Origin: Bifidobacterium thermophilum DSM 20210
Lineage (GTDB): Bacteria > Actinomycetota > Actinomycetes > Actinomycetales > Bifidobacteriaceae
NCBI GenBank assembly: GCA_000771265.1
Contig: JDUB01000019.1
Coordinates: 1 to 43,469 of the forward strand
DNA: 43,469 nt
Direction: 5' to 3'
The notes beneath the pieces are model-generated. The model had not been told where the DNA came from and made no database searches. It saw only the letters and a list, made by a program, of their open reading frames with translations. Positions 18,601 through 25,781 of this stretch are shown in pieces. The position numbers were made by a program, and so were the translations under genes. Numbering within the stretch: position 1 is the first letter of the stretch; every line of letters starts with the position of its first letter.

Positions 18601-18859
18601 CAAGAACCCGAGCACAACGCTCGGCGTGACGCCCAGCACAAGTTGGAATGTCCGATCGAACAGGACGAGCAAGGCACTCGCAGGCACGGTTACCGTGAAC
18701 ACGGCGAGACGGGAATCGGCCCCTGTCTCCCCCATGGCACTGTTCCAGCATCGGCAGCAGATCCAAGCCCTAGGACTCAGGGCATGGCGTACGCCGTCGA
18801 CCAAGGAGCAACGCATCCCGACCATGATCACCCAACAGCAAGGAGCAATCATCCCATGA
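12671..18859 (+). CDS. Giant membrane-anchored Ig/cadherin-like and FN3 domain protein
   Basis: The 2062-residue protein has a short basic, Pro-rich cytoplasmic tail, then one N-terminal membrane helix (about 38-59, VVMLVLLLGIVAGCVIVSS). The rest should be outside the cell. Residues about 65-400 are beta-rich and propeller-like (repeated GKVFWPKG, VWVGSASDI-type strands). From about 422 to 1490 come roughly eleven Ig/cadherin-like domains of 90-100 residues, several with DPDGDPLT-like loops that could bind calcium. FN3 domains follow from about 1495 (PDAPLLSAVSG; PDAPTDVTAEAGEYTVTVTW). A Ser/Thr/Pro stretch near 1960-1990 precedes the C-terminus; there is no LPxTG. AAGGAAGAG precedes the ATG. 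The TGA overlaps the next start (ATGA). Confidence 0.9.
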   Translation: MSSSNFTERQPLPPPNEMRKRFPAMTRRLVPPGNRRWITPVVMLVLLLGIVAGCVIVSSVTQPHVQLDDGTVWVTSLKDHKAARFNVKNRDADAGVTSTAARFDIAQHDGDTVIAEGTKASNIAASTVSVHGNTSITADMETAIGGKTAAVINTKTGNVWVGSASDIASVNPTSGSPTMKLGSSGAIAVTHDGVVYGYRPSDHAVLSVDGPRGSSNEVARIENATGVESFTVIGGTPVVGGNGKVFWPKGNADIGLQGKVTLQAPSTDGKQSSWVAAATPRGLALVNLHSGAVNTLPKAGKGDAARPVSTGGCVFAAWAQQAENHVSACAANGKGATYSSLESIDPTSQLVFRTNHRLVVLNDVINGNVWNPRDSAKVIKIQWNKVETKESKQQERNNDSASNQRHFSKSCSSQSGQIRAQDDAFGARTGSQQILDVLRNDEQTDCSVLHIDSVSAPDGANISVFPVYDGRYLQLDASAAGAGEVTFSYEISDGRGQTASANVSLNLTDGEDRAPQQTDVPPEIDVEQGASYTANALESFSDPDGDPLTLVSASPQNTDQVTVSTRADGQLVFNAGSMSSGRAGIEVTVSDGKQTGTGMIYFSVKPANTLTAVIDPVARQTTPGTRTTIALKQYVHGTSAEPAQLTSVESVPGVSATMNAADMSIAFSASSPGTYYVPYTITQGTIAATGLVRVEVQAVTGDAATPVATNDVALLGADNTAIVEPLTNDVDPLGGVLSVTSVAADTHSGIKTGIVGNKRIYITARQVPTEPAQLTYTVSNAAGSSTGIITLQPPALTRSNSVPKAENVTAQVRTGGIVSVNVLDHVTYSDGTTVKLQDNLQVDKATFKGLVFVSGNTVRYQAAGEPGSYPVTYTVKDNLGNTASATITIDVHRKDAADKAAPTPSDAEAQVAAGRKVQIPITLTGIDPDGDDVQLLGLGSKAPKLGHITEVGATYLVYEAYADSSGTDTFSYAVEDWTGQRATAQIRVGVFSSGSDSGVYARDDEITLRPNTATTVPVAQNDICGDNTDLTVAEHVESQGINGITVIDGMLAFTTPKQAGTYYAAYTVKNKAGLSDTATLTVNVDANAPIAPPTAYDYRVPAAATIDKKSVDVDVSQWIANPSGTADELTVGVDPSAADHAHIKGGKGSTTITVELTDEARAVPYTVTNTTYSITSTAFIQVPAYGVFPPTLRPKAPTLKVNARETITINIADYVRVGAGKTAYVDGADLVSATKAADDNLYVNDQTLRFTAPSDYAGPASITFTATDGKRGKNDNVKIVNSAVLTLPITVIGRNVPAPTFSSSTIDVVAGESASTIDLKALTHSASGLYDDEKQYTYSGGASTNGVTAKVSSTGKLTVSADKTATAGTTVNVPIAIAYAKGTVNAGLTVRVTSSTRPLARLGDKAITIKAGSVRQVNMLSDAFNPFPDTPLTATGCVSDKNAKFTVDCSPDGVVSIKAALDIGASTNRVIVTVRDATQAKDREVTGTINVSVTDKPDAPLLSAVSGKPQDGRVDLSWTAGSANGSPITEYRVIWGGEGSGQKSCGAATSCTVDGLRNGRTYTFKVQAKNEVGWSKESNAVESTPDKLPDAPTDVTAEAGEYTVTVTWKAPNGDFSAIDKYRVTLSGTNAPAPVETNGTSVTFAIENNTIVDGASYKATVQSHNKVNWSQPSKQSGDAKPWGKPDAPAVTLTNNDTRGTVTVESVGNTRNAGCKSIELSGDVTMTMSCSGSESFDIPERNLNTKEYVVEAIVIGKKATRSDPAKVTFTPRYTVEKPERVSVSGDNGICMVTWKMRGHADGYTVHASGFNPYEAGASERSHDFMMAPWQSCTSASVMQRFKGVTSKPTEGSASPAYVNKQKAGIQAPQLRWSSTDTDTIDITGGTVNMYGQSGKTMITFTAEGKSYDVPWAPSDRTLNVNNILPTGADYVWKARVVGDDPALSNETSGERLKDADRYQPPAQPDPTTSPSASPITNPSKNPSTTLGVTPSTSWNVRSNRTSKALAGTVTVNTARRESAPVSPMALFQHRQQIQALGLRAWRTPSTKEQRIPTMITQQQGAIIP

Positions 18860-20343
18860 GCGACGAATTCGACGACGAAACCCAACTGGGCTCCATCGGC
18901 CATACCCCGCGCATCCCCGGCCACCCGGAGGTGCCACAGCCGTTCTTTTCGCAAACCGGACAGCAACAGGTCCAGCCGGCGATTCCGGCTCCGACGCCGG
19001 TTTCTTTCGCGACCACAGCCGAACCTCCAGTCGCGGCACCGGTATCCACTGCGGCAACGGCTCCAAGCCAAGGACTTCCACCGGCGCATCCAGATGACGA
19101 TATGGAAGGTACGTTACTGAGCACTCGCGGCACTCTGCCGTTGACGGCACCATCACCCACGGGGATCGTTCCCACACCGAATCAGCAGTCCCCGCACACC
19201 CCGATGGCTCCACAGGCACCGCTGACTCCACAGACATCGCACGCCACGCAAGCCATGGTCTCTCCTTCCCGACCTGTCCAATCTGTCCGACCCGCTCAAC
19301 CTGCGCAACCACGACAGGAACGGCATGGTCAGCAGGGACGGGCAGCCCAGTCGCATGCCCCATCGTCCCTGCTTCCCACCCCATCGGCGGACATCGCCGA
19401 ATTCCACAGCATGTTCTCCAAACTCGTTGACAACGTCTCCCACGTTGTGGCCGGAAAAGAAACACCGATCCGCCAATGCGCCGCCGCCATGGTGGTCGGC
19501 GGGCACATCCTGCTCGAAGACAACCCGGGAACCGGAAAAACCCAGCTGGCCCGCGGCTTGGCCAACTCCATCGATATGCCGTTCAAGCGCATCCAGTTCA
19601 CACCGGATCTGCTGCCGTCCGACGTGGTCGGCGTCACCTATTACGACCAGAAAACCGGCGAATTCGAATACCGGGAAGGCCCCATCTTCGCTTCCATCGT
19701 GCTCGCCGACGAAATCAACCGCGCCTCCCCGAAAACACAGTCGGCACTGCTCGAAGTCATGGAGGAGCAGAACGTCACCGTCGACGGCATCACCCATCCG
19801 GTACCCCAGCCGTTCATGGTCATCGCCACCCAGAACCCAATCGAACAGCTCGGCACATATAAACTGCCCGAAGCACAGATGGATCGTTTCCTCATCAAAA
19901 CGACCGTCGGCTACCCCAGTCATGACGTCAGCGTGGACATTCTCAGGCAAATCAACGTCACTGACCGAGCCGCCACCGTACACCCGGTGCTTTCCGGGGA
20001 GGATGTACTGCGCATGCGTGGCATCAGCGAGCATGTGCGTCTCGATGATTCAATCCTTGAATACATCGTGCGGCTGGTCGAAGCCACCCGCCACAACGAG
20101 CGCATCCGAGTTGGGTCCTCCATGCGAGGCGCACTGGCACTCACCCGGTGTGCGCGCGTCTGGGCGGCCGCCGGCAATCGCGGATACGTGGTACCCGACG
20201 ATGTGAAACATCTCGCGGTTGCGGTTCTCGCCCACCGCATCACCCTGACCGCCGAATCTACATTCGCCGGATCAACTCCTGAACAGCTGATTGGGCAGAT
20301 TCTAGAAGACGTCCCCGCGCCAACCCTTGGTGCCAACGCGTGA
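18856..20343 (+). CDS. MoxR-family AAA+ ATPase
   Basis: The 495-residue protein has a disordered Pro/Gln/Ala/Thr-rich N-terminal part of about 170 residues, then a complete MoxR AAA+ module. The module shows Walker A EDNPGTGKTQLARGLA, Walker B IVLADEINRASPKTQSALLE, sensor 1 ATQNPIEQLGTYKLPEAQ, the arginine-finger region MDRFLIKTTVGYPS and a helical lid ending LAHRITLTAEST. MoxR ATPases act as chaperones that activate partner complexes and are typically encoded beside DUF58 and transglutaminase-like genes, as here. The ATG overlaps the stop of the giant protein gene, with AAGGAG inside that gene's 3' end, so translation is probably coupled. The long N-terminal tail could be a kinase target (inference). 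Confidence 0.95.
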   Translation: MSDEFDDETQLGSIGHTPRIPGHPEVPQPFFSQTGQQQVQPAIPAPTPVSFATTAEPPVAAPVSTAATAPSQGLPPAHPDDDMEGTLLSTRGTLPLTAPSPTGIVPTPNQQSPHTPMAPQAPLTPQTSHATQAMVSPSRPVQSVRPAQPAQPRQERHGQQGRAAQSHAPSSLLPTPSADIAEFHSMFSKLVDNVSHVVAGKETPIRQCAAAMVVGGHILLEDNPGTGKTQLARGLANSIDMPFKRIQFTPDLLPSDVVGVTYYDQKTGEFEYREGPIFASIVLADEINRASPKTQSALLEVMEEQNVTVDGITHPVPQPFMVIATQNPIEQLGTYKLPEAQMDRFLIKTTVGYPSHDVSVDILRQINVTDRAATVHPVLSGEDVLRMRGISEHVRLDDSILEYIVRLVEATRHNERIRVGSSMRGALALTRCARVWAAAGNRGYVVPDDVKHLAVAVLAHRITLTAESTFAGSTPEQLIGQILEDVPAPTLGANA

Positions 20344-20386
20344 ACCATATCGAACCGGTAAACCACCCTCATCGAAAGGTCAAGGA

Positions 20387-21607
20387 ATGCAGCAATCGCA
20401 CACCATGCGGCGCAGAACAGCCACGGTACGCACCCTGCGACGCATCAGGCACCGGGCCAAACGGCTGCTCACCTCGTATATCTCCGTTCCCGGATGGACC
20501 GTCATCGCACTGGCCATCATCTCGGCGACGGCGTTCCTTATGCTCGGATGGCACGAACTGCTCGCCATGGCGGTGGCGTTCACTGCCATGATGATATGTG
20601 CGGTTGTGCTGTCGCTCGGCAACACCACCTTCAACGCCACCATCGATATGTCCCGCCTACGGGTCACTGTATCGGACAAGGTGGCCGTCAACGTATGCGT
20701 CAACAATCCCGGCCACACACCCACCGCTCCGGCGCGAGGCGACCTGCCCATCGGCGACAACCACGAGCGCTTCACCATCCCCATGCTCGCCGCAGGCCAG
20801 ACACGCATAACAACCGTGGAATTCACAGCAGTATCGCGGGATATCCTGCCCATCGGCCCCCTGTCCATCCGCAGAGGCGACCCATTCGGCTTAGTGCGCC
20901 GTGAGAGGCGACTCACCGAGCAGATCACCGTGTTCATCCATCCGCGCACAGTCGCGCTGAATACGCTCAGCGCAGGCGTCCCCCGCGACCTCGAAGGCCA
21001 GCCAAGCAACGAAATCGTGGACGATGACCTGGATTTCCACGGTCTGCGCGAATATGCCCCAGGCGACGACGTACGCAACATCCACTGGCTCAGCTCTGCG
21101 AAAACCGGAACACTGATGATCCGCCAATACGAAGCCACCCGACGCACCAACACCTCACTGACCATCAGTATGAATCCCCATGATTATGCACACCCGCAGG
21201 AGTTTGAACTTGCGGTGTCAGTCCACGCATCCATCGGCGTGCAGTGCCTGCAACAGGACCGGCCGGTGACCGCCCACGCCGGCATCAACCACACAACACC
21301 CCGCAATCCCACGGAATTCCTGGATGATTGCAGCGGCATCGACCCCGATATCGACGACAACCCCAATCTCGCGCAGGACACGCTTGCGCACGCCCGGGAT
21401 GCATCGTTCTATTTCTTCACGGTCGGAAGCCTCAAATCCATTGGCATCATCAAACGCATGGCGCTGGCGCTCCCCCACAGCGCGACCTGCGTAGTCCTGC
21501 AAACCGCGCCGGGACAGCCACGCGCCATCAGACACTACCCTGATTTCACCCTGGCAACCATAGGAGACCTCGACGACCTCCCGATCATCATGGGAGCACT
21601 GGTATGA
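20387..21607 (+). CDS. DUF58 membrane protein
   Basis: The 406-residue protein has a basic N-terminus and two hydrophobic segments forming a hairpin (VIALAIISATAFLMLGW and LLAMAVAFTAMMICAVVLSL). A beta region follows, then the DUF58 signature GLREYAPGDDVRNIHWLSSAKTG with LMIRQYE after it. The DUF58 region adopts a VWA-like fold in this family and is the usual partner of MoxR ATPases. The start at 20387 is favoured by AAAGG about 7-8 nt upstream. It lies 43 bp after the MoxR stop and its TGA overlaps the next gene's ATG, so all three are one operon. Confidence 0.93.
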   Translation: MQQSHTMRRRTATVRTLRRIRHRAKRLLTSYISVPGWTVIALAIISATAFLMLGWHELLAMAVAFTAMMICAVVLSLGNTTFNATIDMSRLRVTVSDKVAVNVCVNNPGHTPTAPARGDLPIGDNHERFTIPMLAAGQTRITTVEFTAVSRDILPIGPLSIRRGDPFGLVRRERRLTEQITVFIHPRTVALNTLSAGVPRDLEGQPSNEIVDDDLDFHGLREYAPGDDVRNIHWLSSAKTGTLMIRQYEATRRTNTSLTISMNPHDYAHPQEFELAVSVHASIGVQCLQQDRPVTAHAGINHTTPRNPTEFLDDCSGIDPDIDDNPNLAQDTLAHARDASFYFFTVGSLKSIGIIKRMALALPHSATCVVLQTAPGQPRAIRHYPDFTLATIGDLDDLPIIMGALV

Positions 21608-24102
21608 ACCCCACAAACCCCATCAATACCATGAACACCGGCGATGTCACCAGTGTCACGGACCCGACCGGCACCGCCGCATCGACTGTCACACCCACGA
21701 CGACGACAGCCACCGGCACATGGATGGACTCCACACGCTCGGCAATCTGGATAACGCGCCCAGGACAACCCGCCCCCATCACCGGCACGCGGCACTGCGC
21801 GGCACCCTACACAAGCCTGCTTATCGCCGCGCTGCTCACCCTCGTCGCATCCAGCAATCTGATTGATGTCTACGGATCCGTGCTGTCATGGGCCACGGCA
21901 GCGATCCCCGCCACCATCATCGGCTCGCTGGTGGCGCTCGCCGGTCTCTTCCCCGTGCTGCGCCTATGGTGGCAGATGCTGTTCATGGCATTTGCGCAAC
22001 TGGTGGTCGGCCCCGCCTTGATACTCAACGACACCACCATCGCCCATATCATTCCGACAGTCCGCACCATCAGACAGGGGTGGATGAGCATGCTGGGCTC
22101 GTTCAAATACCTGCTTGCACTCGACCCGCCGGTGGGGACGGCAGACGGCTCGCTCCTAGCCGTCTGGACAATCTGCCTGTGGTCGGCGCTGTTAACCGGC
22201 ATCTTCGCCGTCACTAAGGACGGACGGTACATCATAATCGCCGTCATCCCTATCTTGGCGAATACGGCGGTCTGCGCGCTGCTCGGCTCCCCGACCGGAT
22301 TCCACCGCATCGCCGCGGGCACCGTGACAGCCATTACGCTGGTGGCATGGATCAGCTCGCGATGGAATCTGCTGGAGCTGAGCCGGTGGTTGAGCAGCAT
22401 CGTCATCGTGCTGATTTCGGCGTCGCTCGCGGTCGGTGGATGCGCGGTTGTCGGACAGCACCGCACCATCCTGCGCGACCATTACGAACCGCCGCTGAGC
22501 CCCTACCAGTACACGAGCCCGCTCAGCGGCATGCGCTCATACGTCAAGAACCACAAGGATGACGTGCTGCTGACCGTCACCGATCTGCCCGCCGGCTCCA
22601 CCGTACGCCTTGCCGTCATGGACCGGTTCGACGGCAATGTGTGGAACCTGTCCGACTCGGCGATGGCCTCGGACTCTTCCAACTACCGCCGTGTCGGCAC
22701 CAGTATCCGCAACACCGCGGAAGGCAAACGTTTTACCGCCAAATTCACAGTGGACAAAGGGCTGACCGACTACTGGCTGCCCATCGCCGGGGCCGCGTCA
22801 AGCGTACAATTCGCCAACACGTCCGACGCCGATTCGTTCTACTACAACACCGACACCATGTCCTCCATCTACTCCGCACGCACCTACGCGGGGTTGTCCT
22901 ACACGGAAACCGGCATCATCCCCCGCATGCCGACCGACGAGGAGATCGCCAAGGCGGCAATCAGCCTGATCAGTCAGCCCAAAGCCGAAGACGTACCCGA
23001 CAGCGTGGATAAACTCGCCAACGCCACGGCCGGCGGACGGGTCAGCGGCGGCGAGGCAGCGCAATCCATCGCGAAGCAACTCAAGGAATCAGGCTGGTTC
23101 TCACATGGGCTGGACGGAGATTACCCCTCCAGTGCCGGCCACGGCAATTACCGTATCGACCGGCTGTTGGCGGGGTCCGCCATGGTCGGCGACAGCGAGC
23201 AATACGCCTCCGCGATGGCGTTGATGGCCCGCAGCCTTGGCATGCCCAGTCGCGTCGTGCTCGGGTTCCTGCCAAAGAACGATGAGGGCGACATCAGCGA
23301 AAGCCGCACCGAGAAGCACGGCTCATCCACCGTCACACAATTCACCGGCAACGATGTAACCGCGTGGGTGGAAATCAAACTGGACGGATACGATTGGGTG
23401 CCGTTCTACCCGACACCGAAGGAAACAAAAATCCCGGACGACAACCAGAACCTGACCCCGCCGAATCCGCAGACGCTGGTGCGCCAGCCCGCAGTCCCGC
23501 TCACCAACCCCTTGCGTGACGACAATCAAGCCACCGGCGCATCATCAATCGGCGGCAGCATGGCTGATGAGGCACCGGACAACATGTCTTGGGCACGGTT
23601 CCGCACCATTGCCCGAGCGGTCGCCCTGTATGGCAGCCCAATCTGGGTGTTGCTCGCCGTATGCGCACTGCTGCTCATCATCAAGGCAATCGCGCTGCTA
23701 TGGGCACGCAAGCACGGCAGCCCATCGCAACGCGTCGCTGCAGGCTGGCAGACGGTCACCGCAACCGCCATGCAAAGCGGTCTCAGCGTTCACGGCACCA
23801 GAAACGAACAGGCGCAAGCCATCGCCAAGGAAATGGGCCTTGCGCCAGACGTGCTGATCACACTGGGCAAGGAAGCGGACTATGTCTCCTTCTCCGGCAA
23901 CACCATCGATCAGCATCAAGTCGACCGGTATTGGAATGACGTCATCGAGGAACGCGCTACCATGCTCAAATCGTTGCCGGCGTTACGCAGATGGCGCGCC
24001 AAGCTCTCGCTGCGAGGGATGTTCCACAAGACATGTTACACAGGGATGACTTGGAAAACGCCCGGAAGAGGCCGGGAACCATCAGTCCGACGCACCGCAT
24101 GA
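21604..24102 (+). CDS. Transglutaminase-fold membrane protein with substituted catalytic triad
   Basis: The 832-residue protein resembles the TgpA-type transglutaminase-like proteins found next to MoxR/DUF58. Several membrane helices lie in residues about 60-290, an external domain includes the transglutaminase core at about 505-605, and another helix near 680-700 precedes a cytoplasmic tail of DUF4129 type. The core aligns by its motifs, but the Cys position in GDSEQYASAMALMARSLG is Ser531, the His position in DVTAWVEIKL is Thr586, and the Asp position in WVPFYPTP is Tyr602. All three catalytic residues are therefore missing while the surrounding fold motifs are kept, so it is probably not an active transglutaminase or protease. 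Start by ATGA overlap with the DUF58 gene. Confidence 0.9.
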   Translation: MNPTNPINTMNTGDVTSVTDPTGTAASTVTPTTTTATGTWMDSTRSAIWITRPGQPAPITGTRHCAAPYTSLLIAALLTLVASSNLIDVYGSVLSWATAAIPATIIGSLVALAGLFPVLRLWWQMLFMAFAQLVVGPALILNDTTIAHIIPTVRTIRQGWMSMLGSFKYLLALDPPVGTADGSLLAVWTICLWSALLTGIFAVTKDGRYIIIAVIPILANTAVCALLGSPTGFHRIAAGTVTAITLVAWISSRWNLLELSRWLSSIVIVLISASLAVGGCAVVGQHRTILRDHYEPPLSPYQYTSPLSGMRSYVKNHKDDVLLTVTDLPAGSTVRLAVMDRFDGNVWNLSDSAMASDSSNYRRVGTSIRNTAEGKRFTAKFTVDKGLTDYWLPIAGAASSVQFANTSDADSFYYNTDTMSSIYSARTYAGLSYTETGIIPRMPTDEEIAKAAISLISQPKAEDVPDSVDKLANATAGGRVSGGEAAQSIAKQLKESGWFSHGLDGDYPSSAGHGNYRIDRLLAGSAMVGDSEQYASAMALMARSLGMPSRVVLGFLPKNDEGDISESRTEKHGSSTVTQFTGNDVTAWVEIKLDGYDWVPFYPTPKETKIPDDNQNLTPPNPQTLVRQPAVPLTNPLRDDNQATGASSIGGSMADEAPDNMSWARFRTIARAVALYGSPIWVLLAVCALLLIIKAIALLWARKHGSPSQRVAAGWQTVTATAMQSGLSVHGTRNEQAQAIAKEMGLAPDVLITLGKEADYVSFSGNTIDQHQVDRYWNDVIEERATMLKSLPALRRWRAKLSLRGMFHKTCYTGMTWKTPGRGREPSVRRTA

Positions 24103-24282
24103 ACATTCGCCATCCGTATCAGTCCGACGCCCAGCCCGGCGACGCGTTCCACCAAACCCACGCCCAGCACAATGATGGGCCCCGCCAAACCCGACGGCAT
24201 GTCCCACCCAACACAGTGCCGAACCCGACGCTCAACTCGGCAACAAGCCCTACTGCAGAGCCCAGCTGTATCGAAAACAACC

Positions 24283-25455
24283 TCAGCAGTAAGCTCCACG
24301 ACGGTACTGGTCCGCGTACGGCGCTTGGTCGGCAGGCACACCCAGCTTGTAGGCGGCGCGCAACGGCCAATACGGGTCACGCAACGCGGCACGGCCGATT
24401 TCCACAACATCCGCCTTGCCTTTGCGCACAATCTTTTCCGCCTGCTTAGGCTTGGTGATCAGCCCGACCGCGCTCACCGGAATCTCGGCCTCCTTGCGGA
24501 TCGCCGCGGCGAACGGCACCTGCCAGCCATCCTTGACCGGCACATTCACATGCGGGATGATGCTGCCGGTCGACACGTCGATCAGATCCACACCATGCTC
24601 CTTGAGCACACGGGACAGCTCCACGGTCTGGATCAGATCCCAACCGCCGGCGGCCCAATCGGTCGCGGAAACACGCACCACAAGCGGCATGTAGTCGGGA
24701 ATCACCTGGCGGACAGCATCCACAACTTCGACCACCAAGCGCATCCGGTTCCCCAACGAACCGCCGTACTCGTCCTCACGCTCATTGGTCAGCGGGTCAA
24801 GGAATTCCGAAAGCAGGTAGCCATGGGCTGCGTGGATTTCCACCATATCGAAGCCGGCAGCCACAGCACGCGCCGCAGCATCGCGGAACTGCGCGACAAT
24901 CCCATGGATCTCATCAACGCTCAGCTCGCGCGGAGCATCCAGTTTCGCATACGGAATCGGGCTCGGGGCGACGGTCTGCCAGCCGCCCTTGTCCTGCGGC
25001 ACATTCTCATGGATATATCCCAGCGAGAAACTGCCGGTATTGCCTTTTCTGCCGGCATGGTTGAGCTGCACGCCGATGCGAGCTCCGGTCGCTTTCGCGC
25101 CTTCGACAATCCAACGCCATGCCTGGATCTGGTCGTCATTCCACAGGCCGACATCGCATGGGGAAATACGGCCTTCCGGGCTCACCGCAGTGGATTCGAC
25201 GATGACCATGCCGAACCCGCCGATGGCGCGGGAGACATAATGCTGATAGTGGAACGGCGTCGGCTTGCCGTCCTGCGCGTACACCGAGTAGGTGTCCATC
25301 GGGGGCAGCCAGATGCGGTTGCGCATCGTCAAGCCGCGCAGCTGGAACGGCTCGAACAGCTTGCTATCGACGCGGGACTGTCCCTTGTCGCTCTGTTCCT
25401 TGTCGCTCTTGCCCTTGCTATCCTTCACATTCGTGGTCTTATCGTCTTTCGCCAT
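24283..25455 (-). CDS. Old yellow enzyme, YqjM-like NADH:flavin oxidoreductase
   Basis: This 390-residue FMN-dependent ene-reductase has a TIM barrel. It shows the flavin loop IWLPPMDTYSVYA, GVQLNHAGRKG, the substrate-binding pair in MVEIHAAHGYLLSEFLDPL, NEREDEYGGSLGNR and a C-terminal phosphate-binding region near VVEIGRAALRDPYWPLRA. It probably reduces activated C=C bonds using NAD(P)H. At the position of the redox-tuning Cys of YqjM (PMCMYS) this protein has Asp54 (PMDTYS). An extra N-terminal stretch (residues 3-30) is Lys/Asp/Ser-rich and probably disordered. The start at 25455 has AAAGGAGTCG upstream; the in-frame ATG at 25524 lacks a ribosome site. It converges on the surface cluster. 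Confidence 0.92.
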   Translation of the reverse strand: MAKDDKTTNVKDSKGKSDKEQSDKGQSRVDSKLFEPFQLRGLTMRNRIWLPPMDTYSVYAQDGKPTPFHYQHYVSRAIGGFGMVIVESTAVSPEGRISPCDVGLWNDDQIQAWRWIVEGAKATGARIGVQLNHAGRKGNTGSFSLGYIHENVPQDKGGWQTVAPSPIPYAKLDAPRELSVDEIHGIVAQFRDAAARAVAAGFDMVEIHAAHGYLLSEFLDPLTNEREDEYGGSLGNRMRLVVEVVDAVRQVIPDYMPLVVRVSATDWAAGGWDLIQTVELSRVLKEHGVDLIDVSTGSIIPHVNVPVKDGWQVPFAAAIRKEAEIPVSAVGLITKPKQAEKIVRKGKADVVEIGRAALRDPYWPLRAAYKLGVPADQAPYADQYRRGAYC

Positions 25456-25781
25456 ATCGACTCCTTTCGGCGGGCCGCGATGAACCGTCGACGACTCTTC
25501 GATGCCGTTCGACAACTGGCCCATGCGCTAATCGCCCGTGTTGGTCTCTCGCGTGCCTCCATCTGCATTGTATGATGTCCGGTTGCAAATCGCCGGCGGA
25601 TTCGGTGAACAACGGACGAACAAGCATCCGCCGAGCATCTGCCAAACGTCCGTGCACCGACTTCGGCGCCAATCCGCGACGAGGCGACGGTCCACGCCGA
25701 TTCGCAACGAAATACGACAGGAGGCGACCCACAACCGCGAATCGCCTCCTGTGTGGCCGTCGTGCCGACGCCCCGGCCGAA
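25456..25781. promoter_or_regulatory. Intergenic region between the PBP stop and the old yellow enzyme start
   Basis: These 326 bp hold the terminator at 25717-25752 and must hold the old yellow enzyme promoter. I recognise no gene and no further strong repeat in it. Confidence 0.4.
25717..25752 (-). terminator. Terminator of the PBP gene
   Basis: Perfect 11-bp arms, ACAGGAGGCGA and TCGCCTCCTGT, enclose a 14-nt loop 29 bp past the stop of the leftward gene. A weak T-rich tail (CGTATTTCGTTG) follows on that strand. Confidence 0.7.

Noticed and set aside
19535..19565. Unusual Walker A of the MoxR ATPase (EDNPGTGKT)
   Set aside because: MoxR proteins commonly have EDxPGxGKT, so this is within normal family variation.
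24103..24282. Small gene between the transglutaminase-like gene and the old yellow enzyme
   Set aside because: Open frames exist on both strands, but none has a ribosome site or recognisable sequence, and the gap is only 180 bp between convergent genes.
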